Below are positions 55,400 through 64,000 of a stretch of DNA of 64,000 bases, in pieces (the first letter of the stretch is position 1; the number at the start of each line of letters is the position of its first letter). The notes under the pieces are model-generated. The model was not told the DNA's origin and made no database searches. It saw only the letters and a program-made list of their open reading frames with translations. The DNA is from Odontocerum albicorne (taxonomy: Eukaryota > Arthropoda > Insecta > Trichoptera > Odontoceridae), in contig OX463849.1 of the NCBI GenBank assembly GCA_949825065.1, positions 38,903,852 to 38,967,851 on the forward strand. The letters are read 5' to 3'. The position numbers were made by a program, and so were the translations under genes.

Positions 55400-56275
55400 A
55401 AGAGGCAAGCAATCGAAAAACATTATGAATATGGCGTTGAATGTCAATTAATACGCGGTATTGCGTTATTACATGCCGAAAGTAGAACATGTATTAGATT
55501 GAATGGTGTCTTGACTAAATGGTATAATATTAGAAATGGGGTAAACCATGGGTGTGTTATATCATCCTGGTTGTTTAATATTTAAATAGATTAATGTGTA
55601 AAGGAACTACGAGGTCAATGGGTAGCATACAACTGTCGAATGGGAATGTATACCGATCGATGTATGCTGATGACATGATAGTGTTAGCGGGGAATGAGGA
55701 TGAATCACAGAGTTTGATAATCTGAGAATGTGCGAAATTTAGTCATGGTGATAGAAAAATGTGAAAGAAAAAGTAAATGCTATATATGGGTTAGCATTGA
55801 AAAATTGAAGCAAGTTCTGCTATATGGGTATCATTTTCTCAGATGGAAGAAATACGAGGGATATCGAACGACGTGTAGCGATAGGAAACAAAGTCAAAGT
55901 CTGCCAAAATGCTAGTCAATGACATTATTTTAGTACCAACTTTGATCTATGGGAGCGAAACGTAGACGTGGAACAATACTCAAAAGAGCCGAATAAAAAG
56001 AACGGAGATGGTTTAGACACGCGGAACGAATGAACGAAGAAAGACTAACAAAGCAAATGTGAGAGGAAGGCGTGGTAGAGAAAGACCAAGGAAAGTATGG
56101 TTTGATCAAGTGAGTGATATTTTGAAAGAAGGAAACATATATGTAGTCAGAGAAATCTTAAGAGTTGTGTTAGGTGTATGGACATAGAATAGGCGAAGTT
56201 TATGTGTCGAGATGTGAATGTCTGCCGCTTTGCCTTCTACACCGACAAGGAAATTGCGTATGTTTGTAAATAAAT
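55400..56275 (+). pseudogene. Degraded LINE reverse transcriptase, C-terminal half
   Basis: In order across frames: HYEYGVECQLIRGIALL, SRTCIRLNGVLTKWYNIRNG, VNHGCVISSWLFNI (the xGVxQGCVxSPxLFNI block), then MYADDMIVLAGNEDESQSL with the YADD catalytic motif intact near 55668. Next come a YGSET-like trace at 55950, RWFRHAERMNEE at about 56008-56045, GRRGREKPRKV-like sequence at 56070, and CMDIE..CRDVN to 56215. It ends near 56275. This is the longest copy of the family, with several stops and frameshifts. Confidence 0.8.
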
Positions 56276-56325
56276 TTGTTATTATTTATTAACAACGTCA
56301 TTTACTAAGAAGAGTAACTGAAAAC

Positions 56326-57108
56326 GATTTTTTCCCCAATAGTTACATCACCCAAGTATTTTCAAGATACGATACATTATTTTATTTGATTTTCCCAAGA
56401 GTTACATCACCCAAGTATTGTCAAAATACGATACATAATTTTATTTGATTTTCCCAAGAGTTACATCACCCAAGTATTGTCAAGATACGATACATTATTT
56501 TATTTGATTTTCCCAAAAGTTACATCACCCAAGTATTTTCAAGATACGATACATTATTTTATTTGATTTTCCCAAGAGTTACATCACCCAAGTATTGTCA
56601 AAATACGATACATAATTTTATTTGATTTTCCCAAGAGTTACATCACCCAAGTATTGTCAAGATACGATACATTATTTTATTTGATTTTCCCAAGAGTTAC
56701 ATCACCCAAGTATTGTCAAGATACGATACATTATTTTATTTGATTTTCCCAAGAGGTACATCACCCAAGTACTGTCAAGATACGATACATTATTTTATTT
56801 GATTTTCCTAAGAGTTACATCACCCAAGTTTTGTCAAGATACGATACATTATTTTATTTGATTTTCCCAAGAGGTACATCACCCAAGTATTGTCAAGACA
56901 CGATACATTATTTTATTTGATTTTCCTAAGAGTTACATCACCCAAGTTTTGTCAAGATACGATACATTATTTTATTTGATTTTCCCAAGAGGTACATCAC
57001 CCAAGTATTGTCAAGACACGATACATTATTTTATTTGATTTTCCTAAGAGTTACATCACCCAAGTTTTGTCAAGATACGATTCATTTTTTTATTTGATTT
57101 GTTGAATT
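56326..57108 (+). repeat. 59-bp minisatellite, ~13 copies, with higher-order structure
   Basis: gttacatcacccaagta (or its ggtacat variant) recurs at 56342, 56401, 56460, 56519, 56578, 56637, 56696, 56755, 56814, 56873, 56932, 56991 and 57050, an exact 59-bp period. Variants are ordered: the first six units form two trimers (tattttcaag / tattgtcaaaat / tattgtcaag), and units eight to thirteen alternate in dimers (gaggtacat...gtcaagacac and gagttacat...gttttgtc). No protein. Confidence 0.95.
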
Positions 57109-58559
57109 TGAAAGAAAAACGTACTTTTGATAAAACTAAAAAACTTTCTTACGTGCATTCTTTCAATTTTTTCCAGTCAATCGGGCTTAATTAGGAAAAA
57201 TACCGCACAACTTTGGGCTAAATAGATTATAATTCACAACGAAACGGTTTGCAGCACTAACCAATGCGATAAATTGCGATTTAATTAGTAAATTAAGACA
57301 ATTAAACCATTCATTTCTAACTGACAGCAAGACTCATTGTCCTTTTAAATCATGAAATAAAATAGGTCTTTTTATAATTGACATAATTAATAAAAAATTG
57401 CAAATGTTCAGCTGAAATAAGACATTCAAGCAAGACTTACTTTTCTTTCTATGTGAATGTTTGTTTGCCTTGATATCTCTCGAGGAGAAATTCACTAAGT
57501 GACCTTTAAAAATGTTTTAATGGTTAGTATTATCAGTACATAGTCATAAAATGAACGTTTTAATCATTGAAAAAAATGGCCGATATAGCATTAATATACA
57601 AAATCATTCACTACAGTAATCGATGTGCCTCACTTACTCGCAAGTATTTCATTTCGTATTCCCACTGGATCCACAAGACAGCACCCTTTTATACAGCAAA
57701 TTGCAACAGTATACGTAATTATAAAATTAACTGGTTTACAATTCGTATGCAAAGACTTGAAAATTAGTTTTGCAACAATTAAGATATTTTTAATATACGT
57801 GTATAGTATTCGCCAGAATATTTCAACAATATTTAGAAATAACTACTTACTTTGTGCTTTCTTTTATTAATAATATAAATAATCTAGTATAAACGAAACA
57901 TAACATACATGGACAATACTTTGCCTCTGGAGTTGAGTAACCCTGCATCAACATGTTGAATATTTCGATTCTGCAAAGCAACTTGCATATCGTGCTACAA
58001 AGTGAGTAAATGTGAGTAATTTTTTTTAAATCTCAAGATATATCCATAAAATTCTTGAAAAACCCAATTCTTGAAAAACCCAATTCTTCTTGTTCTATGT
58101 AAGCGTTGTCCCACTAAAAACAAATCGAAGTTCTTTACCATTATGAAATATGTATTCCACAATTACGTAAGTCTACTTGGATAAATTTGGTAATATTTTG
58201 TAATATACATACATATACTGAATTTAAATATACATATTAAATAATTTTAAACAACGACTTTGTAATTACTGTTATTATTACTACTGCTTTTTGTATCTTC
58301 ATGTTAGTTTAAGATAAAGTTTTGTAATTTTGTCAATAATTTTAAGCATTAACTTGTCTAATGTGTATTTGTATATAAACGACACTTGTGCCGTAAATTA
58401 AATAGATTGAAAGAAACCCTAAGCATATTCGGAAATTTGTATTTTCTCTTTTAAACTATTAGCGCAAGACGTCACAGAAATATTAGTTAGAATTTGCCAA
58501 TCGCATCGTGAAGCTTGAACACTGATTGAAAATCGTATATTCTCCGATTTAATAGAAGG
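57109..58559. other. AT-rich sequence
   Basis: A short duplication attcttgaaaaacccaattc occurs at 58051-58090. Nothing else was recognised. Confidence 0.4.
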
Positions 58560-58755
58560 CTAGCGGCGGGAGAAGAGATTGATCACAGCTGCCAATCGGC
58601 CGGGCGGCCTTCCGCCTTGTGCGGTATCTCTCGCAGAAGGCGAGCTCGCGTGGGAGGAGTTGCTACATCGAGTGCAGGCGAATGGGCCCGCTCGTCGGTT
58701 CTATTACAGAGCCATCTATTACCACGCCAAACCCTGGATGGGAAACTAATCAGGG
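58560..58755. promoter_or_regulatory. GC-rich block, possible alternative 5' exon or promoter
   Basis: About 190 bp of high GC in an AT-rich setting (aatcggccgggcggccttcc; ctcgcgtgggaggagttgct). On the minus strand, open for 70 codons, a fair 3' splice site (tttcccatccag) lies near 58735, but no strong donor is seen. On the minus strand cgattgg provides a CCAAT element. It lies between the upstream recursive splice site and the coding exon. Confidence 0.3.
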
Positions 58756-58949
58756 ATGAGGATTCAGTTTGAGTGAAAAAAAAAAACAATAGCAAATAAT
58801 TGATACGTTTCAGTTTGTATACTTTTTAAAAACCAAAATACAATAATTCTATGGATGATGTGGAGATGCGTGCAGTAAGGAAAATATATATTGTCAATTT
58901 TGGGAAGTGTCAATTTTGTGGAGTGAAAATATGTGAAGTGTCAAGAAGG

Positions 58950-59300
58950 CGTAATGAAGATATATAAATGAATGCACGGATAAAATGGATGTTTTAAGAT
59001 GAAGAAGGGAGCTTTGAGATGGTTTGGACAAGTGTAGAGAATGGATGATGAGATAATGACTACGCGAATATACAAGTCAGAAAGTGCAAGGTGTGCGTGG
59101 AAGAATTACACCGAGGAAAACGTAGCTGGACCAAATGCACACGATTTTAAAAGAATGTAAAGTGAGAAGGTTGATTAATAGAAGATTGTGTATAACGATA
59201 TGTATGCATTTGGAGGAAGCGAAAGTTGTGTGCTTGGATAGAAAAGTTAGCAAATCTCTTCTCTTTGCTTACCACGCCAGGGAAGGTATTTATTAAAAAC
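58950..59300 (+). pseudogene. LINE 3'-end fragment, plus strand
   Basis: Reads KKGALRWFGQV, then RMDDE, IYKSESARCAW, a decayed middle with agctggaccaaat, and then a CMHLEEAKVVCLDRK-like piece near 59195-59245. It ends in cttaccacgccagggaagg (LPTPGK-type end). Family order is preserved; frames are broken. Confidence 0.65.
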
Positions 59301-60570
59301 ATGATAATTAGGTATCGATCTAAACAGTTCAACACGAATGATAGGGTGAATTTGTTCAGTTTACTAAGAAGTTGGTTTGCTACATCTCGTGACACAGGCG
59401 TGTCTTGCGAGATATAAAAAAAATCAGTTGAAATACTCGCCATTTATGAAAAAAATTAAGAACCGACTAAATAATAACTAAAGACAAACTGAACAGCTGA
59501 CGAATCCTCAAGTTTGCAGACTCTATTACGCGATCGTTGTTTACCAACATCTCGTCATAACTGAAATTGCCTAACATATTTCAAAAGATGCTTTATAGAA
59601 ACTCGTTATGCAACGGATAAACAATACATAATACAAATATGCATACGTTAATGTCTAACATAAATATACGTGTAAGTTACACAATCAATTATTCGGGAAA
59701 GCTTTTACGAGTACTATAGAACCAAAAAAAAGAGTAATTTTCACGATTCGATGAAAAAGTTCATGACTAATTTTACTATCGAAAAAACACGAAATGGTTA
59801 ATACGTTGAGCTGTTATTTGAATTTTAATTTAACATTAACTTAATACAAGGTTAATATTTAAGTATTCCATTATATATACCTGAAAACCACCCTACCCTA
59901 TCGCGGCATAAATTTTCATGACGTATTGGAAAAGTGTGAAGATAAAAGAACGACTAAGACCTCTGGGTTCAGTCAGGCTGATGACGAATAAAGAAGAATA
60001 CTGTCACTAAGTTACGACGTCTCTCTTGTTCGGTGACGGAATAATGTCAGTTCGGTTGATTAACGGTTCATTAAGCCTTGGATTCGACAAATGACGAATT
60101 GAGTACGTTGAGACGCTGTAATTTCGACAATATTTTAAAGAAATTCGCATTAAATCGAACCCTCTTTGAAATACTTTAAAAGGAATTTTGTATACTAGAA
60201 TACTTTGTAGGGCATCGAAGGAATGAGTTTCTATACACACATGAAGAGTTTTCATATAAAACCTTTGCGGACGTCTTATGAAATGTAAATGAAAGAGTAG
60301 AAGGATTTTGTGATATTGAGAGAGTTTCTTTCGCTTCAGTGTCTACTTTATTTTTTTTCGAAACTTATGAAAAAGTATGAAAGTAATAATTTAACATTAA
60401 AAAAATTGATTGCTAGAAAAATATTAAAACGGCAAAGAGAGTTAGTTATTGCTATAAATGATTATAACTTAACAATTATGCATACCCTGTTGATTTTAGT
60501 TATTTTTTCTACTTTGCATTTGATTTGTTGTGGAGGATATTTCAGGTCGTTATTTCAATTTTATATTTAA
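59301..60570. other. AT-rich sequence, nothing recognised
   Basis: An 86-codon plus frame at 60310-60570 is hydrophobic and AT-biased with no known motif; it is more likely chance. Confidence 0.4.
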
Positions 60571-60584
60571 ACTTGACTCATGAT

Positions 60585-60785
60585 GTAAGACTGCGATAGT
60601 TTGGGCACGACACATGGGAGAGTTGCATCTCCCGAAGCGTCCCCTTAACAAGCCTTAAGGATGTAGACGAGTTGTGAACTGAGATTGAGGCGGGTGGATA
60701 ACGTATCCAGCTCCAAGTGAAGAACCGGTAAAGAGCTGTCCTGGGCCGAAGACGCTGTAATTGAATTCTAGAGGAGGTCAACATC
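60585..60785 (+). pseudogene. Possible LINE C-terminal fragment
   Basis: One frame, with stops, reads VRLR.FGHDTWESCISRSVP (compare LRWFGHVxRM...LPRxVL) and later GG.RIQLQVKNR and LGRRRCN. The segment is GC-richer than its flanks. The resemblance is partial. Confidence 0.35.
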
Positions 60786-61489
60786 CAGCTTGTATTGTTA
60801 CGCCGAAGATTATTGAATAAATAATTAGATATTCAAAATATTTTCAAGATAATTTATACTGCTTTCTAAAATAATGTAATAGCATTGACGCGACCCTAGA
60901 AATAACAAAAAAAAATACTCAAGGGTCTATCAGCTTTATTGCATAGAATGCAAGGGAAAAGAAGCGAACGTAAAAAATGAGTGAGAAAGAAGAACAATAC
61001 GTCTAGATGACTGTATATGAGATATGCAGATTGATGCTTGATGCATAATCAATGCAGAGGTGATGCACGCAGTCATCATCCGTGACGCAGTGTCGCTCAT
61101 TGTTTTATCGTCAATTTTATGGAACGTGGCGTTTTATTACAGCTGTCATATATATGAGCGGGTTGATTGAACTTGAACTTCATTAAAAATTCCATAAAAA
61201 AATATTAGTTGGACAGACATACTACAGCTGCAAGGCGTGCCGCCACAAGGAACAAATATTTTTAATAACGAAAAAGTATGGAGAGTTCTAACAATTGGAC
61301 GCATTGTTAAATAAAACAATTACCATCTTAATTGAATAAAACGAAACACTGTGAATAAAAAAAAGTCAAAAAATGAAAATTTTATTTAATTTAATAAATG
61401 CGATGTCTACTACACTTTATCCTCGTTTTACATGCACGCAAATACAGAAAAAATATGTAATGAAAAATAATTTATGTTGATCACATTAT
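60786..61489. other. No recognised gene
   Basis: Short GC-richer patches (61020-61090) with repeated gatgc motifs. No exon found. Confidence 0.4.
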
Positions 61490-61690
61490 CCTTCGTTCAA
61501 AAGACGCCTGCTTTCCGATCAGAGGTTTGCGGGTTCGATTCCCGTTGATACCCTTTTTTTCCAAATAGGGTTGTAGTCCAGTTTTTACTTAAGACCTCTT
61601 GAACATATTTCTGATTGGTTGAAAGTGATTGCCACATGAAAATAAACCCATCAGGTTGTACTGTACACAACGAAAGCGTGATACAATTGA
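61490..61690 (+). mobile_element. tRNA-derived SINE with intact B box
   Basis: The head is partly lost (cgttcaaaagacgcctgctt), but the B box gggttcgattccc at 61531-61543 is perfect. Body: gttgtagtccagtttttact. Tail: catatttctgattggttgaa, aataaacccatcaggttgta and ctgtacacaacgaaagcgtg, ending atacaattg. It is a reference copy for the tail. Confidence 0.82.
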
Positions 61691-62399
61691 TACTGTCACG
61701 AACATCGTATGAACGTGTATTTCTATGTAAAAAAATCTACATTGAAATTATAATCACAAATAAGCTAAGGACTATAGAAAAACAACGGTTGTCTGCAAAA
61801 TCGCAAAGCCGAAAACTAATGAATTACGTTTTAGAAAAACATAGTCACACCTCCAATGGGTAATACTTTTTATATAAAAAATAGTAATTTAGCGATTACG
61901 CCAAAATAGGGAGACAAAAAGTAAAACATGCAAAAGTGTTAAATACATAAAAGTCGGAAACTGTATAATATTTCGTGATAAAAGACGTGAAAATATTTTA
62001 ATTACGATTGGTCTATTTCTGAGACTAAAATTTTTCCATACCCAATTATTGCAATATGCTTGCTATTTATTTTGTTTTTTTTTTTATCTAAACTGACGTT
62101 TTATAGAATGGAATAAAAATAAACAAAATAAGGCTAGATTACCATTTGCGGTCATATCACGTGAGTTATATGCGCGAACGTCACAACGATATGTGAAAAA
62201 TGGGATAAATTGAGCAACAAAGCAGTTATTGACAATGAATGATACACGTATATAAAAAAAATTAAGAATTCTTTAGATTACGTGGACACATATTTAAGTC
62301 AGGAAAAATTGCTTATAAGTTCTAAATATACTATACAATATAATGCAATTTAACATCTAAGAAAAAGTAAATAGCAAATTTTGTAGAGTTCTTTTGACC
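61691..62399. other. AT-rich sequence
   Basis: No gene or repeat recognised. Confidence 0.4.
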
Positions 62400-62560
62400 A
62401 AATAACATGTTCGAACGATTTGGGTGCAGTCGACCGAGTTGTTCGGGGCTGCAGTTAACAAGGTGAAAATTACCTTGATGGTGACCAACTTTCGTTAGGG
62501 CATGCCACCCTAAGAAGAATTTTTACTCCCCAAGCAACCGAGTCCAAAGCGTTCCATGTA
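62400..62560. other. GC-richer block, unidentified
   Basis: ggtgcagtcgaccgagttgt and ttagggcatgccaccctaag stand out. Two imperfect palindromes are visible (aaggtgaaaattacctt at 62459-62475; ttagggcatgccaccctaa at 62496-62514). Possibly an unrecognised repeat or a structured element. Confidence 0.25.
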
Positions 62561-63159
62561 ATACAGTACTATAAAATACTAGTCTTTATAAAATATATGC
62601 TGTAATTGTATTACAGGTACTAGGTTAACTCTAAAACCAAACCCATGTAGTCAAAACGGATTAATTCAATCGGTTAATTTCCGAGATATAAATTCAGTAT
62701 TATTTGACATCCGTTCTTGTTTTCGAAATTCACAACCGCCAAAATAAGGAACCAATTTGCATATTTATTGACCACTCACTCTAGATCGCCATTTATAAAT
62801 CTGTTAACACACAATTACAAATACAAACACGTAGCGACGTGAGTCAGCCCGAATAGAAAACAATTATCCTTTGATTAGAAAAAAATACTAATATTAAATT
62901 ATACGTCGCGTATTTAGAAATTATACACTTGAAGTAATATTTATGGAGGCGTCAAGTCTTACGTGTGGGATTTAAAAGCAAAGTTCAATGGAATTCTTGT
63001 ATTTGATACTAACATGTCTTAATTATAAGACAAATGGTTTAAAAATACAGGAGTACATATTTTACTAAAACTGAATCATGGTAAATGTGTACTTGAAAAA
63101 AGTAATCACGTTAACACAGCCCTCACATTATTTCAAGTTTAACTGAATTCTTTAAAGTC
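62561..63159. other. AT-rich sequence
   Basis: Nothing recognised. Confidence 0.4.
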
Positions 63160-63354
63160 GTGGCAGTGACAGTCATCAGATTTTTAGACGAGGCAAAACC
63201 GAATGGAATACGCGCTCAGCACTATATGGATAATGTATTGAGAGATCTGAAGAAACTGGAAGAAAGGGAGGAATTATATCAAAAGATCCAAGACCGTCCG
63301 AGAAGATGCATCGCTCTGGAAGTTGAAGCTTTGCAGAGTTATACAAGCAACTGA
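63160..63354 (+). pseudogene. Possible LINE C-terminal tail, 64-codon frame
   Basis: Contains YMDNVLRDLKKLEEREELYQ then KIQDRPRRCIALEVEAL and QSYTSN before the stop. The order WMDxVxxDLxxL...xxDRxxWRxxxxxA is the usual end of a non-LTR reverse-transcriptase C-terminus; the Trp of DRxxWR is Arg/Cys here. The upstream reverse transcriptase is absent. It is highly charged and helical, so a short host coiled-coil peptide cannot be excluded. Confidence 0.4.
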
Positions 63355-63484
63355 AGTAAGTTCAGAATTAATCAACACAGATTAATCGTATACGGAGTCA
63401 GTTAGAAAAAGTTTCAAATCAAATCGTTAGTCCGTGCCATAAATAAATACTTCTTATGTAGTCTTTAATAAAATAATACGAGTA

Positions 63485-63580
63485 TATTATACTTACAATT
63501 GTACTTACAAAACGTACTTGGAATGAAGTACAAAGAAGTCACTTACCTGCAAAGAAAAAAAAAACAAATTATTACAAAAA
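63485..63580 (-). promoter_or_regulatory. Candidate recursive splice site (ratchet point) 1
   Basis: On the minus strand a 10-T tract leads to cttttttctttgcag-type sequence ending in CAG at 63548, fused directly to GTAAGTGACTT from 63547. The pyrimidine tract, the CAG and the perfect GTAAGT are each of consensus quality, the textbook form of a ratchet point. Further donor-like tgtaagtac and ttgtaagtata follow within about 40-55 nt, which could define a transient recursive-splice exon. It lies about 19.6 kb upstream of the coding exon on the same strand. Confidence 0.65.
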
Positions 63581-64000
63581 TTACAACTTGTTATACATTT
63601 TAAACATGTTTACCTCTGAATATTTTAAGAACATTAATAAGGTTTTTACAAGAATATGTTGGTCTATTTTACATGAACATGGATATGAAAAGGTTTAAAT
63701 TACATTTTGCTAATAATAAAAATGTTATTTTATATTTATACATTGTCAATTAATTTAAAACTTTAGTTGAAGTTTGCGTCAAAATATTATAAACCTGACA
63801 ACGCCTAGATTTTTTTTTATCGTTTTCGTAAAATCCGTCAATGAGATCAAAAACGACTGAATCTCAACAAAATAGAAAATAAATTTGCGATACTTTAAAA
63901 AATGGAATAACAATGTGGATGCCCAAATATTAATAATATGTGTAATTCGATTCGAACTCGTACAATAAGTACACAAAAAATAGCTTTGAATAGAAGATGA
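63581..64000. other. AT-rich sequence to the window edge
   Basis: Nothing recognised; the window ends inside the presumed intron. Confidence 0.4.

Overview
This is an AT-rich stretch of animal nuclear DNA, almost certainly from an insect. It has no bacterial-style gene packing, no long host ORFs, and a dense load of arthropod-type mobile elements: a mariner transposase, non-LTR (LINE) fragments, tRNA-derived SINEs, an LTR retroelement, a hAT non-autonomous element and a MITE. The species cannot be fixed from the sequence alone.

Most of the window looks like the inside of one very large minus-strand gene. The best host coding piece is a minus-strand exon (ATG at 43976, strong Kozak context, perfect GTAAGT donor after 43823) encoding about 51 residues that end in a protein-phosphatase-1 docking-type motif (RKVHF). 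No recognisable next exon lies between it and position 1, so the following intron would be over 43 kb. On the same strand, at 63547/63548 and 9558/9559, are pyrimidine-rich AG|GTRAGT sites: a 3' splice site fused directly to a 5' splice site, the signature of recursive splicing in long insect introns. Promoter-like GC-rich blocks lie at 44290-44610, 54480-54710 and 58560-58755.

The rest is a nested mobile-element landscape. From left to right: a LINE endonuclease fragment and a foldback element (3.1-3.8 kb); a minisatellite split by a 2.1-kb 5'-truncated LINE with a 13-bp target duplication (14.0-16.8 kb); a LINE tail hit by a solo LTR (21.3-22.2 kb); a SINE interrupted by a second LTR with primer-binding-site-like leader (22.7-23.6 kb); an apparently intact mariner with DD34D transposase (23.9-25.2 kb); a MITE (27.3 kb); a second foldback copy (28.8 kb); a hAT element inserted into a SINE with a perfect 8-bp duplication (34.3-35.0 kb); further LINE and SINE debris (37-63 kb); and a 59-bp minisatellite with higher-order structure (56.3-57.1 kb). 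One LINE family contributes most of the degraded reverse-transcriptase tails, on both strands.

The only apparently functional protein encoded by an intact ORF is the mariner transposase. The features most worth checking are the paired recursive splice sites with the coding exon, the foldback element with retroposon-like target duplications, the higher-order minisatellite, and the over-represented octamer TACTCGTA/TACGAGTA.
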